Shown one piece after another: positions 27,470-38,300 of a stretch of 64,000 nucleotides of DNA (positions within the stretch are counted from its first letter, which is position 1; each line of letters opens with the position of its first letter). The notes below the pieces were generated by a model, which saw only the letters and a program-made list of their open reading frames with translations, had not been told where the DNA came from and did no database searches. Source of the stretch: Streptomyces broussonetiae (GTDB lineage Bacteria; Actinomycetota; Actinomycetes; Streptomycetales; Streptomycetaceae); the NCBI RefSeq assembly GCF_009796285.1, contig NZ_CP047020.1, positions 1,860,001 to 1,924,000 of the forward strand, read 5' to 3'. The position numbers and the translations under genes are program-made.

Positions 27470-29973
27470 GCGGCCTTCACCGTGTCCACTGCGGGGTTGC
27501 GCATGCCGCGCCAGGAGGGCAGCAGGGTGGCGCCGAACACCAGCAGCAGCGACCCGCCGACGATGGCCAGGTAGATGCCGATGGATCCTGAGGGCAGGTA
27601 CGAGTCACTCTTGACGAGGCTGTAGGGGACGATGGTCGTCGCCGAGGCGATGGTGCCGAGGACGGTGGCGATGACCGCGATCAGCACACCCTCGACGCTC
27701 AGCATCGCGATCACCTGGGCGCGGGTGGCACCGGTGAGCCGCTGCAGGCCGAACTCCGCGCTGCGCTTGCGAGTGACCGACACCAGGGTGTTGACCACGG
27801 TGATGGCGGCGTACCCCACGATCATGGCGACGATGGTGTAGTTGGCGGACACCAGGATCTGCTGGATCTGGTTGTTACGGCCGGCCAGCGAGGAGCTGAC
27901 GTCCAGTTCGGTGCCGGGCACCCGGGCGGCGAGCGCGGCGAGACGGTCGTGGACCTCGGTGCCGCTGCCGGACGCGGTGCGGACCAGGATCTGGTGCGGC
28001 AGCCCGTCACCTGTGTGCGGGGCGAGGGTCGCCGCGGGCAGCGTCAGGTACTCCTGCTTGGGGTTGTCGGCGTAGAGGGCGACGACGGTGGGGCGTGCCG
28101 CGGTGCCGTCACCGAAGTGCATCGGCAGCCGGTCGCCGACCTTCACTCCGTACTCACGGGCCTTCTTGTCCGAAAGGGCCACGGTGTCGCCGCTCAGAGC
28201 GGCGAGCGAGCCGGAGACCACCGGCAGGTCGAGGCTCTGCCGCACGCCCTCGGCGGACACACCGCGCAGGTCGGCGTCGGCCAGGCCGCCGGACCGGTCC
28301 ACGAAGCCGCGGGTGACCACGAGTTCGGAGGCCGCCGTCACACCGGGCGTGGCGCGCACCTTCTCGACGACGCCGGGGGCGAAGCCGCCGGTGGTGGAGT
28401 CGAGGACGTACTGGGCGAGGATGTTCTTGTCGTACGAGGCCCGCGAGACGTGGTCCTCGGTGGACTGCATGTACAGGGTGCCGGTGGCGATGCCGATGAG
28501 CAGGACGATCGGCGCGACGGCGCCCGCCATGCGGACGTTGGCGGTCGCCGCGTTGCGCAGCGCGAGCTGGCCGGACAGGCCGGAGAAGGCGCGCACCGGG
28601 AGCCGCAGCACCGCCACCATGGCCTTGGTGATGCCGGGGGCGAGCAGGGCGAGCCCGATACAGAACAGCACGGAGGCCGGTCCGGCGGTGCTGGCGAGGG
28701 TGGGGCTGTCCTCCATCGTGGTGGTGGCGATCGCCAGGCCGATGCCGTTGGCGAGGAAGAACAGCGCGAGCAGCAGCCGGGGCACGCTGAACCAGCTGGT
28801 GCCGGCGGTGGCTTCGGCCAGGGCGGCGACCGGTTCGGTGCGGGCGGCCTTGCGGCCGGCGAAGCGGGTGGCGCCTGCCGCGGCGAGGACGGTGACGACC
28901 GCTCCGACAGCCATCGGGATCCAGCCGCAGTGGTAGACGATCTCCGAGGACACCACGCCGCTGGAGGTCAGAACCCCGTACAGCATCCGGCCGATGGCCC
29001 AGCCGGGCAGCAGGGCGAGCAGCACGGATCCGACCGACAGGACGGCCGTCTCGGTGAGGATCATCCGGCGCAGCTGGCTCGGGGTGGAGCCGACGGCGCG
29101 CAGCAGGGCCATCTCGCGGGCGCGCTGCTGCAGGGAGAGGCCGAGAGTGGAGGCGACGCCGAACATGACGATCAGGACGACCGAGGAGCCGAAGACCGCG
29201 GCGAGGATGACGACGGTGCGCTTGCTGGGCAGGGTGCCGGGCAGTTCGGCCAGGCCCCGCTGCTCGCCGGTGAGCACCTCGGCGCGGTCGCCGACGGCCG
29301 AGCGCACGGCGTCGGCGACGGCGGCATCGCTCCTGCCGGGTGCGGGCAGGACGCCGATGGAGTCGATCCGGCCACCGGCGAAGGCGCGGGCCTCGTCGTC
29401 CGTGAAGAAGACCGCGGCGTGCGGGTTGTGGCCGCCCTGCTGCGCGGCGATGCCGCTGACGCGGAACTGCCGGGTGGTGCCCTGTACGACGATGTCGACC
29501 GTGGACCCGGGACGGGCGCCGGCGCGCTGCGCCAGTCCCGAGTCGAGGACGACCTCGCCGCCGGCGGCGGGGGATCCACCGACGGCGAGGGTATAGGGGG
29601 TGAGCCGGGCACTGGCCCAGCCATGGCCGTACGAGTCGGACTTGGCGGTCAGCGGCTTGCCGTCCTTGAGGACGGTGGCCGGGACCGACACGTCGCCGAC
29701 GGCCGTGCGCACGCCGTCGGTCTTGGCCACCGCGGCGACGAGATCGGGGTCGATGCGGTGACGCTCGGTCAGGGCGGTTGTGCCATGGGTCTGTTCACCG
29801 GTGACGACGACCGGGGCGCCGGCGAGGCGCTGCGGGTCGGCCGCCATCCGGGCGCCCGTCTCCATCAGGCCGCCGCAGCCGATGACGATGGCGGCGCCGA
29901 GGAACATGGCGAGGAAGGTCGCGACGAAGCTCGTCCTGCGGAACTTGAGGGTGCGCAGTGCCAGTTGCCACAT
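27466..29973 (-). CDS. ABC transporter permease, FtsX/MacB-like
   Basis: 835 aa. N-terminal membrane helix (about 16-38), large extracytoplasmic domain (about 45-250), FtsX helices (about 258-380), further helices (about 410-470), a second extracytoplasmic domain, and a C-terminal FtsX unit (about 715-820) with LQRLTGATRAQV. This is the duplicated layout of antibiotic-resistance and lipoprotein-release type permeases. ATG 29973 overlaps the ATPase stop (TGATG). With one ATPase it should form an efflux or mechanotransmission complex. Self-protection against, or export of, the macrolactam is inferred only from location. Confidence 0.93.
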   Translation of the reverse strand: MWQLALRTLKFRRTSFVATFLAMFLGAAIVIGCGGLMETGARMAADPQRLAGAPVVVTGEQTHGTTALTERHRIDPDLVAAVAKTDGVRTAVGDVSVPATVLKDGKPLTAKSDSYGHGWASARLTPYTLAVGGSPAAGGEVVLDSGLAQRAGARPGSTVDIVVQGTTRQFRVSGIAAQQGGHNPHAAVFFTDDEARAFAGGRIDSIGVLPAPGRSDAAVADAVRSAVGDRAEVLTGEQRGLAELPGTLPSKRTVVILAAVFGSSVVLIVMFGVASTLGLSLQQRAREMALLRAVGSTPSQLRRMILTETAVLSVGSVLLALLPGWAIGRMLYGVLTSSGVVSSEIVYHCGWIPMAVGAVVTVLAAAGATRFAGRKAARTEPVAALAEATAGTSWFSVPRLLLALFFLANGIGLAIATTTMEDSPTLASTAGPASVLFCIGLALLAPGITKAMVAVLRLPVRAFSGLSGQLALRNAATANVRMAGAVAPIVLLIGIATGTLYMQSTEDHVSRASYDKNILAQYVLDSTTGGFAPGVVEKVRATPGVTAASELVVTRGFVDRSGGLADADLRGVSAEGVRQSLDLPVVSGSLAALSGDTVALSDKKAREYGVKVGDRLPMHFGDGTAARPTVVALYADNPKQEYLTLPAATLAPHTGDGLPHQILVRTASGSGTEVHDRLAALAARVPGTELDVSSSLAGRNNQIQQILVSANYTIVAMIVGYAAITVVNTLVSVTRKRSAEFGLQRLTGATRAQVIAMLSVEGVLIAVIATVLGTIASATTIVPYSLVKSDSYLPSGSIGIYLAIVGGSLLLVFGATLLPSWRGMRNPAVDTVKAA

Positions 29974-30752
29974 CAGTAACGCCCCCCGGTGGGCATCTGC
30001 GAGTTCTGCCGCTGGGTGTCGTCCTCCCAGGCGCCGAGCCTGGTCATCCGGGCGGCCACGGCGTCGGCCGTCGGCCGGTGCAGTTCGCCGGCGAAGGCGC
30101 CGTCGGCGAGGAAGACCACGCGGTCCGCGTAGGAGGCGGCGACCGGGTCGTGGGTGACCATGACCAGGGTCTGCCCGGCGGTGTCGACGGACTCGCGCAG
30201 CAGGGCCAGCACGGACGCGGCGGTGCGGGTGTCGAGGGCGCCGGTGGGTTCGTCGGCGAAGACGACGGCGGGCCGGGTCACCAGAGCGCGGGCGATGGCG
30301 ACGCGCTGCTGCTGGCCGCCGGACAGCTGGGCGGGCAGATGGCCGAGCCGCTCGTTCAGGCCCACCCGCTGTACGACGTTGCGGATCAGGGCCTTGTCGG
30401 GCCGCTGTCCGGCCAGTTGCAGCGGGAGCGTGATGTTCTGCATCACGGTCAGCGCGGGCAGCAGGTTGAAGGACTGGAAGATGAAGCCGATCCGGTCCCT
30501 GCGCAGCTTGGTCAGCTGGGTGTCGTCCAGGCCGGCGAGTTCGGTGCCGCCGACGGTGACCTTGCCGGAGGTGGGCTGCACCAGTCCGGCCGCGCAGTGC
30601 AGGAAGGTACTCTTGCCTGATCCGGAGGGACCCATCACGGCGGTGAAGGTGCCGCCGGCGAAGCTCATGGAGAGCCCGCGCAGCGCGGCCACCTGGCTGT
30701 CTCCTCGGCCGTAGGTCTTCGACACGGCGTCCAGCCGTACCGCCTCCGCCAT
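29973..30752 (-). CDS. ABC transporter ATP-binding protein, MacB/LolD type
   Basis: 259 aa from ATG 30752 (AGGA 7 nt upstream). An in-frame GTG at 30776 with AGGGGAG upstream would add 8 residues. Walker A GPSGSGKST at 41-49, Q-loop FIFQSFNLL, signature LSGGQ at 143-147, Walker B VVFADEPTG, H-loop VTHD. First gene of a four-gene operon (ATPase, permease, kinase, regulator). The set resembles the antibiotic-sensing transporter/two-component modules common in Gram-positive bacteria. Confidence 0.95.
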   Translation of the reverse strand: MAEAVRLDAVSKTYGRGDSQVAALRGLSMSFAGGTFTAVMGPSGSGKSTFLHCAAGLVQPTSGKVTVGGTELAGLDDTQLTKLRRDRIGFIFQSFNLLPALTVMQNITLPLQLAGQRPDKALIRNVVQRVGLNERLGHLPAQLSGGQQQRVAIARALVTRPAVVFADEPTGALDTRTAASVLALLRESVDTAGQTLVMVTHDPVAASYADRVVFLADGAFAGELHRPTADAVAARMTRLGAWEDDTQRQNSQMPTGGRY

Positions 30753-30825
30753 GCGAAGGTCCTGTGAAGTGTGCACTGCGGGCTCCCCTATGAGATATCG
30801 CGCTTCTCACGCGGTGTCTGCGTCC

Positions 30826-30897
30826 AGATTAGGAACGCTGCGGCTGCGGCACATTGGCATTCTCAGGCCGGTTCGAGGTAGAGGTTTCTCTACCTCG
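30826..30897 (-). promoter_or_regulatory. Promoter and perfect palindromic operator of the ABC transporter operon
   Basis: A perfect inverted repeat CGAGGTAGAG-GTTT-CTCTACCTCG spans 30874-30897. Reading leftward, a good -10 hexamer TAATCT lies at 30831-30826, but no recognisable -35. The palindrome would be centred near -67 from a start at about 30819, which suits an activator. The response regulator of the same operon is the obvious candidate. It could alternatively regulate the divergent PqqD-like gene. Confidence 0.6.
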
Positions 30898-31065
30898 GCC
30901 CGCCAGGTTCCGGAGGTCGGCCTGCGGGCTTTGTGCCGCGTTGACGTCACCCTTGTCCGCACATTTGCTTCCCTTTCGAATGGGCTGGTTGACACCCGTG
31001 TCTCCGGGCGTTTGTGCGGGTACCTTCGAACCCGTCGGCAGAAACCACGGAAGATAGGAAGTCCC

Positions 31066-31320
31066 ATGGCCAGGAGGCCTGACCACGAACTGACCGCGCA
31101 GGTGCGGCCAGACGGATATCTGGAACTTTCCTCCCGGCGCACAGGGAAGCGGCATCGGTGCGGACCACGTGGCACCACGATGTGGCTGGCGCTCCAGCGC
31201 AGCGGCTGGCAGCCGGAATTGGCCGCCGATGAAATCTCGCTGCAATTAGGGGTGGATCCGGACAGTATCCGTTGTGATATCCACGCGTGGCTGGCGCATT
31301 TCCGCGAAGCCGGCGAGTGA
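31066..31320 (+). CDS. Small PqqD-like protein (orphan, RiPP-recognition-element fold), TTA-containing
   Basis: 84 aa from ATG 31066 with AGGAAG upstream. The pattern fits PqqD: an N-terminal strand pair around GYLELSSRRTGKRHRC, then GTTMWLALQ, an EIS helix, and LGVDPDSIRCDIHAWLAHFREAGE. PqqD-type domains bind leader peptides in RiPP pathways, but no radical-SAM enzyme, cyclase or precursor peptide is visible here. It is the only plus-strand gene between two minus-strand operons and ends at a strong hairpin. Codon 61 is TTA (31246-31248), so translation should depend on bldA tRNA. Base composition is less GC-rich than its neighbours. Function unknown; a small regulatory or PKS-binding role is only a guess. 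Confidence 0.75.
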   Translation: MARRPDHELTAQVRPDGYLELSSRRTGKRHRCGPRGTTMWLALQRSGWQPELAADEISLQLGVDPDSIRCDIHAWLAHFREAGE

Positions 31321-31324
31321 AGAA

Positions 31325-31366
31325 ATGGTGGGGCGCGGCGTCCTTTCGGTCGCCTCGCCCCACCAT
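31325..31366. terminator. Bidirectional hairpin terminator
   Basis: Perfect 11-bp stem ATGGTGGGGCG / CGCCCCACCAT (31325-31335 with 31356-31366), continued after a one-base bulge on each side by GGCG/CGCC around a 10-base loop. It lies between the stop of the PqqD-like gene and the stop of the convergent PKS gene and should end both transcripts. No U-tract, as usual in Streptomyces. Confidence 0.85.
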
Positions 31367-31409
31367 GTGTGTCTCCTGCTCTTCGCCAGGGGGCGGACAT
31401 CGCTCGTCG

Positions 31410-34400
31410 TCAGGGGGTGCCCGTGGCCCGTACGGCCGTCAGCCATCGCTCGACGGCCTCGGCGGTGGCCGCGGCGAAGTCCTCCAGGATGGTGAAGTGA
31501 GTGCCGGGTACGTCGACCGGTTCGTGGTCCGCGGGCCAGGCTGCCCGCCAGTCGTCGGTGCCGGTGCCGGTCGCGAAGGACTCCTCGGGCCGCGCGAACA
31601 GCACCGGCGCCGTCAGGGCACCCGGCATGCAGCGCTGGATCAGGTCGCTGTAGCGGCTCATGGCGGCGAGGCGGGCGGTGCCGAAGCCGCCGAGGGACGA
31701 CTCGCGGTCCAGCATCCCGTCGAACATCTGCCGCCACAGGTCGTCCTTGCCGTCGTCCCCGGGCAGATAGGTGTCGAGCAGCACCACCCCGGAGGCGGGC
31801 CGGCCGGCCTTCTCCATGATCTCGGCCGCCGCATGGGCGAACTGGCCGCCGGAGGAGTAGCCGACGAGGACGTACGGCCGCTCGTCCGGGCAGGCCCGGC
31901 GGATGCCCTCGACGACCACCTCCACCACCGCGTCCACCGAACGCGGCAGCGGATCGCCGGGGCCGAAGCCGGGCATCGCGGGCACCAGGACGTCCCGGCG
32001 GCCCTGGAAGTGGCGGGCGAACCGGGCGTACTGGTGTGCGCCGCCCAGTGCCATCGGCGAGGGCAGGCAGACCAGACGCGACACGGTGTCGTCGCCACCG
32101 GTGGCCAGCCGCACCGGATCGGTGACGTGCCCGAACTCGGCCAGGCACGAGAAGCCCGGGAGGATCTCGGCGACGGTCCGCAAGAGGTCGATGGCCTGCG
32201 CCATCCGCCCGTCGGCCGCCGCGCGCCGCACCAGTCCGCCGACCGATTCGAGGTCCGGTCCGCCGTCGGCCGGGGCCGGCCGGCCGCCGTCGGCGAGGTG
32301 GTCGCGCAGGACCGCGGCGAGGGCGGCCGGCGTGCGGTGGTCGAAGACGGCGCCGGCGGGCAGGGCAATGCCCAGAGCGGTGCCGAGGGCACCGCGGAGT
32401 TCGGCCGCGGAGACGGAGTCCATGCCGATCTCCAGGAAGACGGCATCGGGTTCGACGGCCTCCGCTCCCGCATGGCCGAGGATCGCCGCGGTCTGGGCCC
32501 GGACCACGTCGGTCAGCAACGCCTCCTGCTCGACCGTGGTCGCACCGGCCAGCCGCCGTCGCAACGGCTCGGTGTCCGTCGGCTCGGCGTCCGCGGCGGG
32601 CGGCACCGGCTCGGCGAGCGGTCCGGCGGTGAGGGCGACGTCCGCGTTCAGCCAGTACCGTTCGTGCCGGAAGGCGTAGGTGGGCAGGTCGGCGTGGGCC
32701 GTACCGGGGAAGAGTGCCGCCCAGTGCGGGGCGAGGCCGTCGGTGTACAGGCGGGCGAGCCCGGACATCAGCGCCACGGGCTCGCTGCCGGTGCGCCGCC
32801 CGAGGGCGACGAAGACGGCGCCGTCGGCTTCCGCGCACGCGCGGGCGAGCCCGGTCAGGACGGCGTCGGGGCCGAGTTCGACGAAGCGGCCCGCGCCGGA
32901 GGCGGAGAGGGCGCCGACGGCATCGGCGAAGCGGACCGTCTCGCGCACATGCCGTACCCAGTAGCCGGGGTCGCGCAGCTGCGCGCTGTCGGCGCGGCGG
33001 CCGGTGAGGGTGGAGACCAGCGGGATGCGCGGCTCGTGGTAGGTCAACTTCTCGGCCACGCAACGGAATGCGTCGAGCATGCCGTCCATCAGCGGCGAGT
33101 GGAAGGCGTGCGAGACGGAGAGCCGCTTGGTCTTCGCGAAGCCCTCGGCGGCAGCCAGCACCGCCTCCGCCTCGCCCGAAAGGACCACGGAGGAGGGCCC
33201 GTTGACCGCGGCGAGCCCGACCCGGCCGTCCAGCAGCGGCCGTATCTCGTCCTCGGTGGCCTGTACGGCGACCATCGCGCCGCCTTCCGGCAGCGCCTGC
33301 ATGAGCCGACCGCGGGCGGCGACCAGCGTGCAGGCGTCGTCCAGGTCCAGGACGCCCGCCACATGGGCGGCGGCGAGTTCCCCCACGGAGTGCCCGGCCA
33401 GGATGTCGGGCCGCACGCCGAAGGACTCCAGCAGCCGGAACAGAGCCACTTCGAAGGCGAACAGGGCCGTCTGCGCGTACTGCGTGCGCTGGACGGCCTC
33501 GGCGTCGTCGCCCGCCAGCAACCCGGCGAGGTCCAGGCCGAACCGGGCGTCGACCGCGTCGAAGGACTCCGCGAACACCGGGTACCGGGCGCGCAGTTCG
33601 AGGCCCATGCCGAGGCGTTGGGCGCCCTGACCGGTGAACAGGAACGCCGTACGTGTCCCTGTCCGAGCCTTTCCGGTGATCACCGAAGGGGCGGGCGACC
33701 CGGTGGCGAGGGCGTGCAGAGCGGCCAGGAGCTGGTTCCGGTCGGTACCCGTGACGGCCGCGCGGTGGTCGAAGACGGCCCGCCGGGTGCCGAGGGCCCG
33801 CGCGACGGCCGCCGCGGACAGCTCGGGCCGGTCGGCCACGAACGCGTGCAACCGCTCGGCCTGTGCCGGCAGAGCCTGTGCGGACCGGGCGGACAGGGGC
33901 CATACGACAGCCGGGGCTTCGGCGTCGACGGCCGCCGCTTCACCGTCCGTCACCGGCCGGTCCTGCGCGGACGGCTCCTCGATGATCGTGTGGGCGTTGG
34001 TGCCGCTGATCCCGAAGGAGGAGACGCCCGCGCGCCGCGGCCGGTCTGCCCGGGGCCAGTCCCGCTGCTGCGTCAGCAGCCGTACCTGTCCGGTGTCCCA
34101 GTCGACCTTGGTGGACGGCGCGTCCACGTGCAGCGTCCTCGGCAGCACGCCGTTGCGCATCGCCATCACCACCTTGATGACGCCCGCGACACCGGCGGCG
34201 GCCTGCGTGTGCCCGATGTTGGACTTCACCGAGCCCAGCCACAACGGCTCACCGGCGGGCCGGTCCTGACCATAGGTGGCCAGCAGCGCCTGCGCCTCGA
34301 TCGGGTCACCCAGCGTCGTACCCGTGCCGTGCGCCTCGACCACGTCCACGTCGGCCGCCGACAGCCGCGCCGCCGCCAGCGCCTGCCGGATCACCCGCTG

Positions 34401-35318
34401 CTGCGAGGGACCGTTCGGCGCCGTCAGCCCGTTGGACGCACCGTCCTGGTTCACGGCGGAACCGCGAACCACAGCCAGCACCGGATGCCCGTTGGCCCGC
34501 GCGTCCGACAGCCGCTCCAGGACGAGGACTCCCAGGCCTTCGGAGAACCCGGTGCCGGAGGCGTCGTCGGCGAAGGAGCGGCAGCGCCCGTCCGGGGAGA
34601 GGGCGCCCTGCCGGCTGAACTCGACGTAGGTGCCCGGCGAGGCCATCACCGTCACTCCCCCGGCCAGCGCCAGCGTGCACTCGCCCTGCCGCAGTGCCTG
34701 GGCGGCCAGGTGCACGGTGACGAGCGACGAGGAGCAGGCCGTGTCGACGGACAGGGTCGGTCCCTCCAGGCCCAGGGTGTAGGCGACCCGGCCGGAGACG
34801 ATGCTGCCGGAGCCGAAGCTGCCGAAGTAGTCGTGGTACATCACGCCCGCGAACACACCGGTGCGGCTGCCGCGCAGCGACACGGGATCGATGCCTGCGC
34901 TCTCCAGCGCCTCCCAGGAGCCCTCCAGCAGGAGGCGCTGCTGCGGGTCCATGACGAGGGCCTCGTTCGGGCTGATCCCGAAGAACGCGGCGTCGAACTC
35001 GCCCGCGTCGTGCAGGAATCCGCCCTCGCGGGTGTAGGAGCGGCCCGGTGTGCCTGGCGTCGGGTCGTACAGCTCCGGGTCCCAGCCCCGGTCGGCGGGG
35101 AATTCGGTGATGCCCTCGGCGCCGTCCGCGACCAGGCGCCACAGGTCCTCGGGGGACCGGACGCCGCCCGGGTAGCGGCAGGCCATGCCGACGATCGCGA
35201 TGGGTTCCCGGGCCGCCGCGGTCAGTACACGGTTGCGTTCCTGCAGCCGCTCGATCTTCTCCAGCGAGGCACGCAGTGCCTCGACCATCCTGGTGTCCGG
35301 CTTCTCGGACTCGGCCAT
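31410..35318 (-). CDS. Terminal type I PKS module KS-AT-ACP-TE (no reductive domains)
   Basis: 1302 aa from ATG 35318 (GGAAGAGG upstream); a GTG at 35348 overlapping the previous stop is the alternative. N-terminal coiled-coil docking stretch (about 1-32), KS (DTACSSS near 195; [15 protein letters not shown]), AT near 520-820 (GHSVGE near 643, HAFH near 737: malonyl-type), ACP near 935-1010 with EIGMDSVSA (Ser near 966), TE near 1060-1300 with GYSSGG (Ser near 1155), LLDTYLP and GTHFTIL. No KR or DH lies between AT and ACP, so the beta-ketone is kept and the product is released as a 3-oxo acyl chain. The TE should catalyse lactam closure by the starter amine after the VinJ-like enzyme frees it. 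Confidence 0.96.
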   Translation of the reverse strand: MAESEKPDTRMVEALRASLEKIERLQERNRVLTAAAREPIAIVGMACRYPGGVRSPEDLWRLVADGAEGITEFPADRGWDPELYDPTPGTPGRSYTREGGFLHDAGEFDAAFFGISPNEALVMDPQQRLLLEGSWEALESAGIDPVSLRGSRTGVFAGVMYHDYFGSFGSGSIVSGRVAYTLGLEGPTLSVDTACSSSLVTVHLAAQALRQGECTLALAGGVTVMASPGTYVEFSRQGALSPDGRCRSFADDASGTGFSEGLGVLVLERLSDARANGHPVLAVVRGSAVNQDGASNGLTAPNGPSQQRVIRQALAAARLSAADVDVVEAHGTGTTLGDPIEAQALLATYGQDRPAGEPLWLGSVKSNIGHTQAAAGVAGVIKVVMAMRNGVLPRTLHVDAPSTKVDWDTGQVRLLTQQRDWPRADRPRRAGVSSFGISGTNAHTIIEEPSAQDRPVTDGEAAAVDAEAPAVVWPLSARSAQALPAQAERLHAFVADRPELSAAAVARALGTRRAVFDHRAAVTGTDRNQLLAALHALATGSPAPSVITGKARTGTRTAFLFTGQGAQRLGMGLELRARYPVFAESFDAVDARFGLDLAGLLAGDDAEAVQRTQYAQTALFAFEVALFRLLESFGVRPDILAGHSVGELAAAHVAGVLDLDDACTLVAARGRLMQALPEGGAMVAVQATEDEIRPLLDGRVGLAAVNGPSSVVLSGEAEAVLAAAEGFAKTKRLSVSHAFHSPLMDGMLDAFRCVAEKLTYHEPRIPLVSTLTGRRADSAQLRDPGYWVRHVRETVRFADAVGALSASGAGRFVELGPDAVLTGLARACAEADGAVFVALGRRTGSEPVALMSGLARLYTDGLAPHWAALFPGTAHADLPTYAFRHERYWLNADVALTAGPLAEPVPPAADAEPTDTEPLRRRLAGATTVEQEALLTDVVRAQTAAILGHAGAEAVEPDAVFLEIGMDSVSAAELRGALGTALGIALPAGAVFDHRTPAALAAVLRDHLADGGRPAPADGGPDLESVGGLVRRAAADGRMAQAIDLLRTVAEILPGFSCLAEFGHVTDPVRLATGGDDTVSRLVCLPSPMALGGAHQYARFARHFQGRRDVLVPAMPGFGPGDPLPRSVDAVVEVVVEGIRRACPDERPYVLVGYSSGGQFAHAAAEIMEKAGRPASGVVLLDTYLPGDDGKDDLWRQMFDGMLDRESSLGGFGTARLAAMSRYSDLIQRCMPGALTAPVLFARPEESFATGTGTDDWRAAWPADHEPVDVPGTHFTILEDFAAATAEAVERWLTAVRATGTP

Positions 35319-35344
35319 GGTCCTCTTCCTTGTCACGGACGCCG

Positions 35345-38300
35345 TCACAGGGCGTCGTCGTCCTCGACGAGATCGTCCAGCGCCATGCTGATCAGGCTCT
35401 CGGCGTCCATCGCGGCGATCGGTGCGCGGCTGGGTTCACCGGCTGCCGCCGACTGGGACGCGGGCCGCAGCCCGGCGAGTTCGAGCAGGCTGTCCAGCAG
35501 GCCCGCTTCGCGGAGCCGGCCCACCGGGATGGCGGCGAGCGCGGCCCGCACGGTATCCGCCTCGTCGCGCTCGCCGTCGGCGGGGCGGGGGGCCAGTTCG
35601 GCGGCGAGGTGCTCGGTGAGCGCGGCCGGCGTGGGGTGGTCGAAGACGAGCGTGGCGGTCAGCCGCAGCCCGGTGGCCTCGTTGAGCCGGTTGCGGAACT
35701 CGACGGCGGTCAGCGAGTCGAAGCCGAGGTCCTTGAAGGGCAGTTCGTTCGCCAGTTCCTCGATGCCGAGCACTGCCCCGGCCTCGTCCCGCACCAGCCG
35801 CAGCAGCCGTTCGGTGCGCTCCTTCGGTGCGAGTCCGGCCAGTTCGCGGCGGAGTGCCGACACGGCGGCCGACGCTCCGGACCCGGTACGGCGCGGGGCC
35901 CGCACCAGGGAGCGCAGCAGCGGGGCGACCCGGGCGGCCTCGCGCGGGGCGAGATCGAGCCGGGCCGGCAGCAGGACCGGCTCGTCCCGGCCCACGCCCG
36001 TGTCGAACAGGGCGAGCCCCGCCTCCGCGTCGAGGGCGAGCACCCCGCCGGAGGCCATCCGGCGGCTGTCGGTGTCGCCGAGCCGGTCGGCCATGCCGCC
36101 GCTGCCCGCCCAGGCGCCCCAGGCGAGGGAGACCGCGGGCAGGCCGAGCGAGCGGCGGTGGACGGCGAGGGCGTCTAGGAAGGTGTTGCCGGCGGCGTAG
36201 CCGGACTGGCCGGGGCTGCCGAGCAGGCCGGCCGCGGAGGAGAACAGCACGAACGCGGTCAGCGGGCGTTCCCGGGTCAGCTCGTGCAGGTTCCAGGCGG
36301 CGTCCAGCTTGGGCCGCAGGACGGTGTCCAGCCGCTCGGGCGTGAGCGAGGTCAGGACGGCGTCGGCCAGGACGCCCGCGGTGTGGACGACCGCGCGGAC
36401 CGGGTGTTCGTCCAGGACCCGGGCGAGGGCGGTGCGGTCGGCGGCGTCGCAGGCGACGATCGTCACCTGCGCGCCGAGCGCCGTGAGTTCCTCGCCCAGT
36501 TCGGCCGCGCCGGGCCCCTCCGGTCCGCTGCGGCTGAGCAGCACCAGCCGCTCCGCGCCGTGCGCGGTGACCAGGTGCCGGGCGACCAGCCGGCCGAGAG
36601 CGCCGGTGCCGCCGGTGACGAGGACGCCGCCGGACCAGTCGGCCGGGGCGGCTGCGGCCGCCCGCGGGGCCCGCACCAGCCGGGGAACGTTCGACATGCC
36701 GTTTCGCAGCGCCAGTTGGGGCTCGCCGGAGGCGACGGCGGAGGGCAGCAGGCGCCGGGAGGCGTCCGTGTCGTCCAGGTCGGCGAGGACCAGCCGGTCG
36801 GGGTGCTCGGACTGGGCGGAGCGGATCAGCCCCCACGCGGCGGCGGCACCCGGGTCGGTGACGCCCTCGGGACCTCCGGCGCCGCTGGTGGCGACCACCA
36901 GGGTGGTCTCGGCGAACCGGTCGTCGGCCAGCCACTCCTGCACCTGGGAGAGCAGTTCGCGGACACCGGCCCGGATCGCCTCCGGTGTGTCGCCGCCGGT
37001 GTGCACGAGGACCACGGTGTCCGGGGCCTGTTCCGCGGCCTCGGTCAGCTCGGCGGCGACGGCGACCTCGGCGACCTCCCCGGCCAGTGCTCCGGCCAAC
37101 TCCGTGCTGCCTGCGCCGAGTACGGTCCAGCGTCCGGCCTGCGGGGCCGCGGGCACGGAGAGGGGCGCCCAGTCGAGGGCGAACAGGTCGTCGTGTCCGC
37201 CCGCGGCGGCCGCGGCGATCCGCTGCGGGTCCACCTCGCGCAGGGACAGCGACGCCACGCGCGCCACGGGCTGCCCGCTCTCGTCGGCGGCCTCGATGCG
37301 CACGGCGCCGGTGCCTGCCGGGGCGATCCGCACCCTGAGGGCGCTCACGCCCCGCGTGTACAGCTCGACGCCGTTCCAGGCGAAGGGCAGCGTCATGCGC
37401 TCCTCGGCTCCGGCGCGCAGCCCGATGGCGTGCAGGGCGGAGTCGAACAGCGCCGGGTGCAGACCGAATGCGGCGCCGTCGGTGGGGACGGCGACCTCGG
37501 CGTACGTCTCGTCACCGCGCCGCCAGGCGGCGACGAGGCCCTGGAAGCGGGGCCCGTACTCGGCGCCCAGCCCGGCGAGCCGGTCATAGACGCCGTCCAG
37601 GTCGACCGGTTCGGCGCCGGGCGGCGGCCACGCGGCAAGGTCGTGGGCCGCTCGCTCCTCGGCGGGCCGCAGCAGTCCGGTGGCGTGGGCGGTCCACGGG
37701 TCGCCGTCGGCCGCGGCAGCGTGGACGCGGAAGGCGCGCGCGCCGGACGCGTCGGGCTCGCCGACCGTGCACTGCAGGCGGACGGCGCCGTCCTCGGGCA
37801 GCACCAGCGGCTCGGTGACGGTCAGGTCCTCCACCGTGCCGCAGCCGACGCGGCCGCCGGCGGCCAGGGCCATCTCGACGAAGGCGGTGCCCGGCAGCAG
37901 CGGCACGCCACCGACGCTGTGGTCCGCCAGCCACGGGTGCTCGGCGAGGGAGAGGCGGCCGGTGTACAGGAGGCCGTCGGCGCCGGCGAGTTCGACGGCG
38001 GTGCCGAGCAGAGGGTGGTCGGCGGCCGGGCGCGGCAGGCCGAGGTCGCCCGTCATCCAGTGGCGGCTGCGCTGGAAGGCGTAGGTGGGCAGGTCCGAGC
38101 CGTCGCGGTGCGGCAGCAGCGCCGTCCAGTCGACGGCCGCACCGTGCACGTGAAGAGCGGCGAGCCCGGCGACGAAGGCCTCGGTCTCCTCGCGGTCCTT
38201 GCGCAGCAGCGGTACGACGGCCGCCCCGTCGGGCAGGCACTCGCCGGCGGCGGCGGTCAGCGCGCTGCCCGGGCCGACCTCGGCGAAGTGCCGCACACCC

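Noticed and set aside
30989..31026. TTGACA (30989-30994) with TACCTT (31021-31026) as a promoter for the PqqD-like gene
   Set aside because: The spacing is 26 bp, too long for a normal promoter. A GACAC-CC-GTGTC repeat there (30991-31002) may matter, but no promoter can be called with confidence.
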